Assembly: GCA_002633005.1 (NCBI GenBank)
Contig: NMRA01000085.1
Location: forward strand, 612,619 to 676,618
Origin: Phoronis australis
Taxonomy: Eukaryota; Phoronida; Phoronidae
DNA: 64,000 bases
Reading direction: 5' to 3'
Shown: positions 11,209 through 24,800 of the stretch, piece by piece
Layout: each line of letters starts with the position of its first letter
Numbering within the stretch: position 1 is the first letter of the stretch
Notes under the pieces: model-generated
Database searches by the model: none
Seen by the model: the letters and a program-made list of their open reading frames with translations, nothing else
Told to the model about the DNA's origin: nothing
Made by a program: the position numbers and the translations under genes

Positions 11209-11818
11209 CATACACACACANNNNNNNNNNNNNNNNNNNNNNNNNNNNNNNNNNNNNNNNNNNNNNNNNNNNNNNNNNNNNNNNNNNNNNNNNNNNNNNN
11301 NNNNNNNNNNNNNNNNNNNNNNNNNNNNNNNNNNNNNNNNNNNNNNNNNNNNNNNNNNNNNNNNNNNNNNNNNNNNNNNNNNNNNNNNNNNNNNNNNNNN
11401 NNNNNNNNNNNNNNNNNNNNNNNNNNNNNNNNNNNNNNNNNNNNNNNNNNNNNNNNNNNNNNNNNNNNNNNNNNNNNNNNNNNNNNNNNNNNNNNNNNNN
11501 NNNNNNNNNNNNNNNNNNNNNNNNNNNNNNNNNNNNNNNNNNNNNNNNNNNNNNNNNNNNNNNNNNNNNNNNNNNNNNNNNNNNNNNNNNNNNNNNNNNN
11601 NNNNNNNNNNNNNNNNNNNNNNNNNNNNNNNNNNNNNNNNNNNNNNNNNNNNNNNNNNNNNNNNNNNNNNNNNNNNNNNNNNNNNNNNNNNNNNNNNNNN
11701 NNNNNNNNNNNNNNNNNNNNNNNNNNNNNNNNNNNNNNNNNNNNNNNNNNNNNNNNNNNNNNNNNNNNNNNNNNNNNNNNNNNNNNNNNNNNNNNNNNNN
11801 NTACACACATACACAGTG

Positions 11819-11863
<45 letters not shown>

Positions 11864-11876
11864 NACACACACACAC
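11209..11876. repeat. (CA)n microsatellite containing a 581-base assembly gap
   Basis: CACACA sequence flanks the N run 11221-11801 on both sides and continues to 11876, with one more N at 11864. The gap therefore sits inside a CA-rich repeat. Confidence 0.9.
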
Positions 11877-11898
11877 CATTCACCAGTCAAACTCAACA

Positions 11899-11925
11899 AA
11901 GCACCGCAACCAGGCAAAAGCAAAG
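11899..11925 (+). CDS. Possible exon end next to the gap
   Basis: AAAGCACCGCAACCAGGCAA leads into AGCAAAG|GTGAGT, a consensus donor at 11926. The open frame reads back (LNKAPQPGKSKG) into the CA repeat. The gap hides the rest, so this is only a hint. Confidence 0.12.
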
Positions 11926-12303
11926 GTGAGTTACCCGATCACCCTACAAACACCAGAACGATACGTAAGCCCCGAATTATGAGCCTAACAAGTGGGGTGA
12001 AAATAAACACATCAAGTAACCAGATATCCTGTTGAAAAACTATATTAATAATTGTAAAAAGGTTTTTCACATATCCTAAGGACCTAAGGCTAAGAGTACT
12101 GAACCATACAGCTGAACAGGTGCTCCCACTATGAAATCGAATTTCGAATGTTTTTGTGTAGCATTTTAGTCGAAACCAGACACATGATTTGATAGGCTGG
12201 TCTCTCGTCTGTGCTGCCACCTCTCTGTTTGGCTGGTAGACAGTACTGCCGTATCAAGTGGCCGCAATGCCAATGGAGACTGTGGTCATCTTATAGGTCC
12301 ATC

Positions 12304-12662
12304 ATATGCCGGAAGCTTTTCGGCTAATTTTGCCTCACACTAATTGAACCATCAAAGTTTTGTTGCTGTAAGTACCGTTTTGCCCATTGAGGGACACCTT
12401 AGGAGTCCACTGATGTCTTTATGTCTTCCTGCTTCAAACAAATAGTCCCTCAATCTACCTTTTTTCGAACAGTTTTGCATTCAGTTATACCCAAATCGGC
12501 AACTGGCTATTTTTACACATACTGTCGCAAACCAGAGAAGAGTTAAAGACATCAACAGGCTCCTAAAGGTGTCCCTCTATGCACCAGAGGTACTTATAGC
12601 AACATGACTTTGACAGTTTAATCAGTGTCAGACATAATTCTCCGAAAAGCTTCCGGCATATA
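12304..12662. mobile_element. Foldback/MITE with ~120-bp inverted arms
   Basis: The left end ATATGCCGGAAGCTTTTCGG is the inverse of the right end CCGAAAAGCTTCCGGCATAT. Similarity continues inward through GAGGGACACC(T)TAGGAG and GATGTCTTTA for about 120 bp on each arm. There is no ORF inside and no clear target duplication. Confidence 0.85.
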
Positions 12663-13484
12663 GCGAGGCAATGAGATGACCAACGTCTCTATACTAGGGC
12701 TAGTTGAGATGATGGAACCGTCCATTTGGCTGGAAGACAGGTGGCCTTCCTGTTATGACCCTCTGCCATTTCAGTTTGACCTATGTAGCACATTGACTGT
12801 AATGACGTTCAGTCTTCACTCTCGTTGATGGAATGAATGGCTATTCAGAAAAAAATGCTGAACGTGTTTGAGTTGGAATGATTTAAACACTCATTTAACT
12901 ACCACTAGAGTGGTCCATTTACAATCAAAAGTTAGATATAATAATATAACTTTGTAGTTTAGGTGGGTTAAGCATAATTTGCAAAAAAAAATCTTCCGAC
13001 GTACAGGCTCATTTAGGATGCGCTGTCGTCTAATCATTGGAAAGTTCCGGCTTTTCTCAACCACCCACCATCCAACATGTTTGATCTAAATTTGATTTCA
13101 AATAGATTTAGTCTGGAAAAAAGACGGCACTCGTGTAAAAAAACTGCAAATTTGGCACTTCAGTTACTGGGGAAACACTTCTATTGTGAAAAGTACTAAA
13201 ACCGTTTGCCATAGGCTATATTTTAATGACAACAATACAATTTTACATTCTAAGATTGGTTCGACCTGATAATTTGGAAAAACACTATTTTGTGTGCTTG
13301 CGGTTTTGACTCATGGCCACATAAAAAAATTGATAAAATATCACAAAACCAAGGTTGTTCAGTTACTGCAATAGACAGGAAAACATGAATGAGAATTGAC
13401 ATTTTCGTTTGCAGTGCTTTTTGTTATTTTTAGTTTAAATTCGATGATGTTTACCAAATCCAACAAAAGACATTTCATGATTTG

Positions 13485-13564
13485 TGTTCAAAATGACAGA
13501 GTCTCCGGTTTGGGACCGGGTACCTGTTCAAAATGACAGAGTCTCCAGTTTGGGACCGGGTACC
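13485..13564 (+). repeat. 40-bp tandem duplication
   Basis: Two adjacent 40-bp copies beginning TGTTCAAAATGACAGAGTCT differ at one base (CCGG versus CCAG), which implies a recent duplication or length polymorphism. Confidence 0.95.
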
Positions 13565-15489
13565 TGTCTCAGTTTGTTTGCCATAAATTCAGAAGGTACA
13601 AATCCGAATGTACAAGTGCTGTGTAAGTGAGGTGTGCTTTTTACACTGGAGATAAAGACAGCGTATTTTTGTGTCTTCTAGTGTTTTATTTACAGAAGAG
13701 TCCCAAAAGTGTCTGAATAAGTGTGTATAGTATGTTCATTTCAGTGATCTTGAGCAATTTTAAATTGAGCAGCTTTGAGCTCGGTTTTCACTTAACAGTG
13801 GTTAAGCATTTCAGTCCTACCAAATTTAATTTCGTTTAACACAATATGACTGAACAATGAGTGCAGGCTAGAATTATCTGTCCTGTGCTACTTATTAGGT
13901 CAAGTATTTTGATAAAAATAAAACTAATGATTTGTTGATCAATTGTATTAAATCATATAATCCTAATATCATCCTTATCTTCAAATTCGCAAATCATCGC
14001 CATAATGGCATGACACTATTGTAGGTAGCCAACGGCACATCCCAATCAAGTCTCTGCGCCAAAACATTTTGTACAAATTGTGCTTAATTCTGGCTTACTA
14101 TATGTATCTTTTGAGTGTGGCTGGACACATTTAGAGGCAGTTGGAGTCTCCAATTCTAAGAAATATGCTTGCAATCAACATATTCTAATAATCCTTCGTT
14201 CCGCCATTACCGTCAATGTGCCGAGATCAGATGACGACACTGGGTCATGGGGGGCGCCACCCATCTGTTAGCCACACTAAAAGGACTGGCAGTAAAGACG
14301 AGGACCTGTCTACTGTTGTAGTGTGAATCTTTCAGTATACATCCCTGCTGACAATACACGAAACATGCTGATTCATATCATCAGTAGTCAATGACCTTTT
14401 GAGTTCCACGCCCTCTGTAGTCACCATGATGGCTCAGGTGGTACAGGGTTGTTCAAACTACACCCCATATTTTGACCCTCAGCAAAATCTTAAACATGAC
14501 CTGAATCACATAGCCCTTATACTGTCTCTACAATCCTGTCTTCCATTTCAAAAAATCTTTTATTTTAGACCATTTATTGTTATGAAATTGGTCTAAAAGT
14601 TTTGCTTAGTCAAAGGGACGAGATAATTTCATGGCTTCAATACAATTGACAGGCTCTACAAGTTGGCTTGCTGCAGCATCTCATTGTACGTGCCCAGCAG
14701 GGTCTTAAAGGATAACGAACTATCAGTTCATTGTAAACAAGTTGAATCCAGTAGTAAGTAGTCTAAATCAAAAGTTCGCTTTGGATGGACTGCCGGTTTA
14801 TAGCCACTTTGAACTAGTTTAATTATATTTGTCTCAAACTATGACAAATCAGGGTTTGATTAAGCGACCTCAAATTTTGTTAGGTGTCCTGGTAAAAAAT
14901 CCCAGGTCACCACGAAGTCGCAACATGACAAATCCAAGCATGCACTCAAATATTACAGGAAGTAAACAAATGGAAGTTGTAATCATACTGCAAAGATCGG
15001 AGGTGAGCCTGTTCAATGGGGTTGGTGACCTCAGTTCCCGTTTGTCGACCTGGGAATTTTTCCAGGATGCATTTGGCAAGTTGACCCTATGCCATTATAA
15101 GCGGCAAGTCCTGAACGTACAAAAATGGTTGTGAATTCAACTGCAGATGTTACTCCACATGTGTCAAAATTACACGACATCATTTTGAGTGCACCACTAT
15201 TGACGTGAAATAAGTCTTTCTTTTTCAATATCAGTTTGGGTTAAGGTTACTCGGGGGCCCTAAGCTGATTGGGATGCCCAGCTGTTGCATAATATATTGC
15301 ATTCAAGTTATCTCTATCCAATATTCCATGTGGCCACAATATCCACCCCTTCCCCCTTCGTCACCACGATTCTCAAACTTCTGCACCCCCTGAACGCCCC
15401 CAGACACCAACAAAACTTGATAAGGTACCCTGTTTGGAGGATCTGGGCTCCTCTTCTGGGCGAAGCTCTAGGTTGTTGTTTGTAAATAT

Positions 15490-15620
15490 ATCTTTAGGCC
15501 ATGTATTTAGCCAAATATCTTCAAAACCGAAGATATTTTCTCAGTAAAAGTGTATATTTTATAAAAGAGAAATCCAGTGGAATTTGATTTTTGATTTTTG
15601 TGACTGTCCAGAAGAATAAA
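15490..15620 (+). repeat. 5' fragment of the ~500-bp interspersed family
   Basis: It shares GATATTTTCTCAGTAAAAGT and GTGGAATTTGATTTTTGA with the starts of the copies at 21650 and 29135. Confidence 0.55.
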
Positions 15621-15823
15621 GCAGATTTGATAAAATGCTGTGTTGATTTTAAAATCCGTTTCATTAATCCACCACTATGTGACGCTGTCAAAATGTATGA
15701 TCATTTTTGGCAGAAAATGTTATTTATATGTTTATTGCGGAGATCTCACGCAGACATTTATTTTTAATAGAAATCAAGTTTCTCCTTTAAGTAACACGGT
15801 GATTTTTATTCACAGGCACCAGA

Positions 15824-15853
15824 ATGTCAGTAGCACCCGCTAATGAGGAGGAG
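15824..15853 (+). CDS. PIP5KL1: PIP5KL1-like exon 1 (start)
   Basis: The acceptor TTATTCACAG ends at 15815. ATG is at 15824, followed by MSVAPANEEE and donor GTAAGT at 15854, phase 0. Residue identity alone is uninformative. The assignment rests on frame, acidic composition joining EEFVKV, and position. Confidence 0.7.
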
Positions 15854-18800
15854 GTAAGTCGACTATAATTTATAGTAACTGTTGAACATTTAATATAAAG
15901 TTATATTAAGCACTGCTTTGTGATATCACTATAATTACTTTTGCACATCCCGTTTCACATTAACGGTCAACTGTTTTGATTTAATTCTGCGACTCATCAC
16001 AAACAACACGCGAAGGCATGCTGATACTTCTTGTCTGTATGCCACCATAATGTAGCACACAGGTGTTATTGTTCGCTTGGTATCGCCTTTTCATTCGTTA
16101 CTTTATCTTGCCTTGAACTTGTTCATTTTTGATCCGCCGTAATAGTGCTCAATAGTGTAACAGCTTTTAAATTAGTTACACATCATAATGCTGCTGCTTT
16201 ATCAATGCTGGCGTTTTTTCTCTTTTCCAAGGTACGAACCACCCATTCAGGCTGTTGTTGGTCAGATCCATGCTATGTTATGTAATTCATCTTCAAATCA
16301 TTTGCCTGATTGGAACTCGGTGCTGGGGGGAAAAGTCAGTCATTTCCTGTTTAGCTGTGTTACTCTCAGACGTTCCACCTAACACAATTAGCTTTTAAGA
16401 TTGGTCACAACCGCCGCCAAATCAAAACCTGCTTAATGGAACATGTCGCTTATTATCACAAATTTTGTCGAAACTGATATTGAGCGGGCTCTAGTGTAGT
16501 CACAGAATTTGAGAACCAGACTTACTGACATTAAACTGGTTCTCAAAATCCGATACCCCGTGCTCCGGTAAGTGACTAACGCCGAAACATTTTTATCCAA
16601 ATTTGTTGTAGGAGGAGTTCGTAAAGGTGGAAAAGCCACGTAGAGAGTCAATGTGGACACGTCTCAAGAGAAAATGGAAATATTACGGCGTGGTGGAGAT
16701 AGGTTCTTGTCACAGACGATATGAACTGCTGAACTGTATCCGGAAAGGTCTGCAACAGATTTTGAGCACCAGTGCACCCCTGGCACATGTAAGTATCGGG
16801 GTTATGGGGGACTTTATCAAAATGTGGGTGTATTTAGGCATAAAATGTGTAGAGTTTGATTTTAGTGTTATGCCAGTCTGTCATTTGGGTCACGTGACCT
16901 GGAGCCCGTTCCAACAAAACTGACTTGGCTAAGACAAATGTTAAGATTTTAGTAAATTTTAAAATGAGAACTAAATTTGTCTCAAAACCAATTCAAGAAA
17001 GAGTTCTTAAGTTTGACTTAAGTGTTTGACATAAATTTTGTCTTAATTTTGACTAGCTTACTGAAAGTGTAAGTTTCAAAGTTTAGAAGTTAAGACAACT
17101 TAAGTCAAAATGAACTTAAGTCAGTTTCTTGGAACAGGCCCCATGTCTTTTTTGTGAAAAGCAGTTCACAAAAGAAAGGTGTATTCAAAGCAAAACAACG
17201 ATATCAGTAACATGTGGATAAATGTCATTTGACATAAATGTTCAACATGAAATTTCAAAAATCCTGCTTTCTGAAATATTGTTTCATTTTATACAAATTT
17301 TGACGTTTTTTTCATAGAAATCATATTTTTGATTGCCGTCATGCAAAAATGGGAACTTAAAACCAATTGCTTGTTTTGGAAAACAGTACTTAAAGCATAG
17401 CGTTCGGAAGTTTCTTACAAATCCAGTCTGCCATTTCTGAGATACCATGTTCCAAATTTAGCTAAAATTTTGGACATTTTTTCAACTGTGTCCATTATTT
17501 CAATTTTTGTTATAATTGTGCATAAGTAATTTTGTTCCTCTGACATTGTTAGTCGATTTTGTACCGCACCTTTAATCATTCTGTTCTCATAATGATAATG
17601 ATTATCATGGTTAATAGATAGCAAAATTTTCTGGGCCATTTGATAATTTCTTCATGATTTTTCAAATTAGTTGTAACATACCATTATGACTTCTACAGGT
17701 ATGATTCATTCAAGTTATGTTTTAATTAACAAAGTGCTTCCGAATTTTTAATTGAATGCTGGGCCTGCAGTTTATAATTCAGGAACACCGTGTTGTGTGA
17801 ATAACCCTCTGGAAAAAAATCTGAGATTGTAATTATATTTTTTCTTTGTAGAATTTAGAATCGCTGCATTCTCAGTGTCAGAATTTGAAACATCACAGTT
17901 TTTTCATAGTCACATTTTACTACAGTTGATCATTGCGTGTGTGATTCCACACATATTTCTCTGACTGCCTAGATTTTGACAAATATGTGGTTTCGTGATT
18001 TTTCATTAAATTATTTGAAAATGTGATAGACTAAATTGTGTTGTCAGTAATCCATCTTTTTTCAGGATTCCTTGTTTGATGTTGACACTGCAGCTGAAGA
18101 TGAAGTCGTTCTAGAGTCCTCCTCTGGAAAGGTGAGAAGTTTGGTACAGTCCCGGGGGGTACTCCACTTTATTTTCGGGAGGGTGTGTCGCTGAAAAATT
18201 CTGTTACGCACAACTTTAAATAGTGGCAATATAAAGCCTCAATCTTTTAAAGGGTAAACATGATTAAAAGTGTGTTGGCAGCTTCAAGGTCATCCTTTTT
18301 CCCTGTGATATTGTACCTTTGTAGGGGTTTTAAATCATGCAAAATGCCCAACATAAAAACACTTTAGTCTTTTACAGAAGATTTTCCATGATTACACAAT
18401 CCATTTGTGGAAGTTTTAATCCTTACAAACTGCTTAGTTATACGAACCCAGTTTGAATCATAAACGGCAATAAGATAATGTCATAAAACCATTTTACAGA
18501 GTCATAATTGTAAAAATAAATCTATTTTAGCATTCCAACGCAAAAGTGCATCATTGTGTTGTGAATTTAATCAAGAAAGTCATCCTTTCAATGAAAATCT
18601 GTATGCAAAAAGTGACACATCTTTGTGGCTCTTCATCTAAGGGCCACATGTACACCAGGTGGTGCTGCGGTTTCGATGTCTTTGGCATTGACCTCTTTCA
18701 ACGAAATTTGTGATAAAAAAGCAGACAATCGAAAACTACTTCTTGTCCGAAACCAAGTGATTTGATGGCTGCTAGAGTCAACTTGATTTTATTGACTCTG

Positions 18801-21800
18801 TGTTTTAATTCCATTGGTGAGTCATAATTAGTAGATAAGGTGCGTAGTTTAAAGTTGCAGGACCTGAGTTTGGTGAATTAATTGGATAAAATTCAAAGTA
18901 AACCAAGTTTTTTGCATGTTATTCGTTGAAATGAAGCATTACCTGGTTTTTGATCTAAGTACAAAAACTCAGAACCACACGTCCTTTTATTCTTTATCAA
19001 TAATCATGTATCTGATTTTTCTAGGGTTGCTGTGATTTTGTGATTACTTGTTAGAGATTACAAGCCTTGGACACATGGCTTTGAGGATTTTTTCCATTCC
19101 AATCAAAGATCATGCATCATTTTCTTGTATTACATGTAAATGCAGAAATGCAAAAAAAACGGTTTAAGGTTTTGTAATACCCTAAATGTCCAACTTTGGC
19201 CAGCTTTGGAGCATAGTATCCCGGAAATGGCAAATTGGGTTCACATGAAGCTTTCAGATACTAATTCTTTGTACGCTGTTCTCCAAAATGCTATTAGGAA
19301 CTGTTTTTAAAATGTTTCACTTTTGCATGATGGGCTATAGACTATGATTTTTATGGAAATTTTCTTCAAGTTGCATCAAATGAAAACGAACTGTGTTTTT
19401 CAGAGTTTATCTTGAATATTTATAGCATACAGAATTTGATCATGTTATTGGTTCTGTTGTTTTGCTATGATTATGACCTTTCTTTCTTGTTAAACTTTTC
19501 TTAAAAAGCTAGGTCACGTGACCGAAATAGTAGCAGTTTGGTATAAAGTCAAAAATCAAATTCTACAGAATTAATACTTCCAGAAAATATTTACTTTTGC
19601 TGACTGAGTTAAATGCAGAAGTTTATAGATGTTGGGCTAAATGTACAGACTTGTAAGGTCCTTCTTAATTTCAATTTGAATTTTAGCCATCTTATTTGCA
19701 AAACTCAGGCTCAGCAACTTTTCAGATTGTTCCATTTTCCATTTTTATGTTTCTTTGATAGGCTGCACTTGATATACCAACCAGTGTACGCTGGTTTACC
19801 TGGGTGGACGTGTAAGGCATCTGAGTGGTTTGTTTGCTGGAAGTCATCATCAGGAACAAATCAAATGTTATTGCGGGATGACATGGCATAATAATAATAA
19901 AAAATCATAATTGCTGGCAGTCTGGTATATGTGTTTACCATTGTGCGCAGGACGCTCGTGCGGTCTCATTGCACTCATCACTTGGAACCGTAAAACCGAA
20001 CTGAGAAGCTGAAGACATGACTCAACCGTCTAGCAGTGTGACCCTAAATGACCCTTGAACCTATGACCTTCAATAAAGGAAGCGGCCACCTATCCTACAT
20101 GTACAAGACTAGTCCACACTGGCTCGTCTTTGACTTGGTATATGCCAAGATATTGAAGGCCATAGAAAGTGGTGTTAAGCATAATTCTAGACTTTCATCA
20201 TTTCAGAAATTCACATTCACTAGTCATGCAAGCTCCATTTTTGCCTCACTGCGTCATGCTGTTGGGATCTCAGAGAAGGAATACCAGGATACCCTGGCAC
20301 CAAATGGTCTTCCATATATGCAATATTTGAGTAATTCCAAGAGCAGTGCTGACTTCTTCCTATCGTAAGTTTCATCTCATTCAAGTTATAAATGGAGCAA
20401 GACCCCGAGGCTGCGTTTTTGGATCGTTTGAACAAACTGATCTAAAAAAGTCTTATATTGACTTTATGGTGCGTCATCTTGGGACGTCGTTTTTAATGAG
20501 TTAAAGAACTAAAACTGTAGGACAGAATCATTAGCATTAGTTATCTGTTATCATCATAAAATTCCATCAGATTCACCTCATTTTTCCATAGTGCACGTTG
20601 CTATATAATACTAGCTTGGTGTTTAAAGCATAATGTTTATTTAAGAGTTTCACTAGCACCTGGCTGTTACAGTTGTTGATGTTTGGGTTATACTTGCGTG
20701 TTTTACTGTGTTTTTACATGGTGTCTATAATCCATTCTTTGTACTGTTGCATAAAGTCCGTTATAAACCTGCTGTCCGCCCAAGGCCCGAGCTTTTAATT
20801 TCGGTCACTTACCCCAGTGATCTGAACTAATTCTTGTTAGTTGCTGAGACGGGAAGGTATTCTGGGTTTGCAAAGAGCTGTCAGCTCGTTATTTATTGAG
20901 ACTGTGCTCGGCGCGTAAAATGTTAATTAGTCGGTTTTTGGAGCTTCATTGTAACTGAGCAATGCCGAACTGTTAGTGCTTTCAAAGCCTTAAAATCACC
21001 TCCAGTTTGACTAAGGATGAATAAACATGTCAAGTATCATTTATACATGCCATTATAAAAACTTGCCCGTTTTGTTTTTCTCAAGTTTTTCATTTCTAGG
21101 CACATGCGCCTAATTTTGAATACAGTCACAACTTCACATATCACTTGTCTAGGTTTAACATCCACACATCCACATTCAGCAGCATGCCTACCTCCAAATT
21201 ATCAAAACTCTTAATATTAAGCGTTCATGCTTAGCTCCCACCTCCATGAGGTTCGTTCACTGGGAATTCCAGCCGTCTATAACCCACAGAATGTACTCAC
21301 CTGTAATTTATAATTGTACATTATAGGCTGTTTAGCTATAGCATGTGAGGTTGCTGACATCAGAATGTCTAGGTATTAACTAAAACTGGTCATTGGGCTA
21401 ACATCTCACCCAGCTCTGACTTCTTAATAAGAATTTCTTCGACGCCCTACTTAGGCCCTCTGATTTTTAGTTTCTCAACCTAAATGCCCTAGGAATTAAC
21501 CCAGACATCATTAAACAGTAATTTAATTCCTGTATTTATTAAGAGTAAAAAGTGAAAGTGTACCTTAGAGATATAAGATTGTACTTGGGGAAGCACTCCC
21601 AGAACTCCAGTGTGTGCAATTTGAAATTCTAATGCATTCGTGGTCTTATGGTTACATAGGACCTTATACACAAGCCTGATATCTTCAAAATCATAGATTT
21701 TATCTGTCAGTAAAAGTAGAGAGCCTGCAGATTTTGATTTTTGACGTAATATTAATTAGGTCACATATTAATTAGGTCACATATTAATTAGGTCACATAA

Positions 21801-24800
21801 CCATGCCTTAAAGTAAAATTTAGCAAAAAAGAAAGACACGTTCTTAGCACAACAATAGTATCAATAACTCAACCGAATTTTATTAAAAATGATATCTCAA
21901 AAACGATGCTACTATTTTCTAACTTATCATTTCATTTACGTTTGATGAAACTATTTTTCATTAAAATAAAGTCTTCATGCACAAAGTGGAACTTTTAAAA
22001 ACTGTTCCTAACAATGTTTTGGAAAACATTGTGTTAGGCAAAAGCATAGTGTCTGGAAGTGTCCTATGAATCTGACCTGCCATTCTTAAGACATGATGGT
22101 CTGCAATGCTTCAAAACAGTGCGTTGTATAGCTAAGGCTTAGAACTTTAAGATAATAAATACCGGTAATAATAATTTTTAAGCATTTAGGTGTTAGTCAC
22201 TTACAAGGGTCCCGGAATTAGACAACCAGCTTGATGTCTGCTGTTTAGAGGAGATGATTGGTTCAAAAAAATCGTTATTATGTCTGCATTGGTGTCATTA
22301 TTTTTACAACTAACAAAATTTCTCTGAAATGTCATATTGTGTCCTAATTTGGTGCAATTTTTCACTAGATGCATCTGCGTGAGTGCAAGTTACGCAACAC
22401 CACATTTTTCTCGATTATTTTCATCTCTTAGTAATAAGTACATGTACCCTCTGTGTTTCAGAAATGACAAGTCTTATTTCCTGAAGACGGAAACATTGCA
22501 TTACGTGAACGTGTTCAAGAGTTTTCTTAGGTAATCCCCACTTTATCCTACTAGTCGAACAAGTGCGTTAAACTCTCTGCAGTTTTCCACACTATGACAC
22601 ACGACAGCACAGTTGACAATTGGAAATTTATTCAATGACAGTCAAATTACGTGACAGCAATGAGCATTTAGAATCTTTTTTTGTTGTTATTGCTTGTTAT
22701 ACAGTTATCGTCACATGAAACTGAGCTTAATTTCTGATCATTTTGGGAAAGTACAAATTTTACAATTATTTTTGCGCGATATTGAAGAGATTGTAATTGT
22801 ATTATTAATTCTTTAAGATTATTATAAGTGCAACTGTTTCAATGTTTTAGAAAAAAATCGGAATTCCAGCTACGCCACATCTTTTTGTCTACTTATGTTG
22901 ACTTCCACACGTTTCTTCAAATGACATATTTTTTGTAAATCATCTGCTCCAAGTGACTGTGTAAGAGAAAATGACTGTTTTAGGTCACATTTATTGAGCA
23001 GTTAACTAAATTACTCATTGGTCTGCAGTTTACACTTTGACGCAGTAGTCAAGATACAAAACAAATTTGCAATTATAAGCATTAATTATATGATTTACGA
23101 TGCCAAAAGATTTTTAGAAAAATATGAATTTTGGAAAGTTGTGATTTTTGATTTCTCATAAGTTCATTTTACCTACTGCAATTATGAAACAAAATCTTTG
23201 TGTCACATTATTGGACAGTACCTTTTTAACTTTCAGGGACTATCTGCGTCACTTCATTGCTAATCCTCACTCGCTCATAGTCAAAATTATTGGTCTGTAC
23301 TCTGTCAAGATGGCTGGGGAGAAGACGGTAAGCTCAGTCTTATTGTTTTAAATTTCGTCTGCTGATTGCTGACTTCTTTTTCACTAAAAAACCTGTTATG
23401 AGTAGTTCATTAGGCTGTCAATAGGTGACACTGTATTCCCATGTGTGGCCATGAGCTAAGTTTACGATGCGATTTAAAGGGACTTTCTTTTGCGCGGTGA
23501 AAAGAGATTTTCTGAAACGAGGCTCAGCACGGTCCTGGAACCCTCACGTCCTGTTGATAGAGCTAATTTCCAGTCTATCAATGGCAGAGTATTTAAAGGG
23601 CATTGAACTCAAAGAAGTCTCTGGCCTTGACTTGGATCAAATGTATGGCAAACAACGGCAAGAATTAACGATTTGTAATAAAATATCAAACTCAAGAGAT
23701 TTAGTTTAATTTTTTTATCTCTAGTCAAAATTAAAAACTTCGAGATGTCTACCTCTTCCAACAATAATCTCAAAAATGTATTTGTTGGACGCAAAACTGA
23801 TAATGTCCTTTATGGACTACAAGCTGATCAACAAATCAGTCTCGGCACGAGATGATGGCCAGTAGAGCCCTATGGATCATAAAGGTTAGCCTAGAATGAT
23901 TATGTTGTCAGGGTTTGTGTTGCCAGGAGATCTTTTATAATGCATTGCATACATCCTACAAATCTGTACTCATGAAAGGTCAATTGTATTTTAGAGAGCC
24001 TTATTTGTCACTACTGTAGCAGGTAATATCAAAAGTAATTATTTCTTAATTAAAAATGGAACTGTTGATCAAGTTTCATGGGGCAGACACGAGATGACAG
24101 GTAGACGATGCAAGCTCCTGCAATTTGAAAGCGAGTATTTTGCGAGTAAGCTCTATGCTGTATTTAGCATCAGTTAGCAAAATGGCCGCCACTGGAGTGA
24201 TTGGTTGGCGAGGCTGGAATGTTGAATTAGGGGAGAAAATTCACAGTTTCCGTTCCTTTGTCAAACTTTTGCTGCCATTGCGGTAATGGAACATAGTCCA
24301 GTGTTGCGCGGCGAGGAAGGCAAAAGTATTAACGTTCATTGCGTCTGCAGACAAGTATATTTAGGTTACAAATTTTCTATCAAACGCATTCTGTTGAAAT
24401 ATCCCATGCTCCCATGAGCCTTTATCGACTTCCTCAACATTTTCTCTTGCTGACAATATTGTGTTTTCGTGTTGAGCAGTTGGTATCGGTGTATGTTGTA
24501 ATAGAATGATGACAAAACTTTCATGTTTTGATCTGAACAACGCAATGTGATACAGTGTAGAGCAACGCAATGTGATACAGTGTAGAGCAACGCAATGTGA
24601 TACAGTGTAGAGCAACGCAATGTGATACAGTGTAGAGCAACACAATGTGATACAGTGTAGAGCATTGGTTTGTGCTTATGTAGGACCTTATTAGGTCCTC
24701 CGTAATGCCAAGTATGACGCTTAGTAACAGTATTACATTTTCTGAAAGTAGCAAACCCACAGAATTTAATGTTTGATTTTATACCAATCAGCCATTAATT

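Larger units (their letters stand above)
4550..15815. other. Intergenic region between the EGFL7-like and PIP5KL1-like genes
   Basis: Repeats dominate: a Penelope-like remnant (5885-7410), a hairpin (8339-8484), a tRNA-like SINE (8655-8732), a TATC microsatellite (10535-10552), an N gap inside a CA repeat (11209-11876), a foldback element (12304-12662) and a 40-bp tandem duplication (13485-13564). One exon-like ORF lies at 9104-9250. The upstream non-coding exon(s) of the PIP5KL1-like gene must lie in here but were not located. I see nothing coding in 13.6-15.8 kb. Confidence 0.6.

Noticed and set aside
11093..12035. Long ORFs on both strands across 11.1-12.0 kb
   Set aside because: They are made almost wholly of N-gap residues and CA-repeat translation.
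19760..19810. Exon-like stretch AALDIPTSVRWFTWVD
   Set aside because: Its donor leaves phase 2, which does not fit the phase-0 junction between exons 3 and 4, and it resembles nothing in the PIP kinase family.
24361..24760. Repetitive minus-strand proteins and a CRISPR-like look
   Set aside because: The 25-bp units are directly adjacent with no spacers, so this is a minisatellite. The ORFs follow from it.
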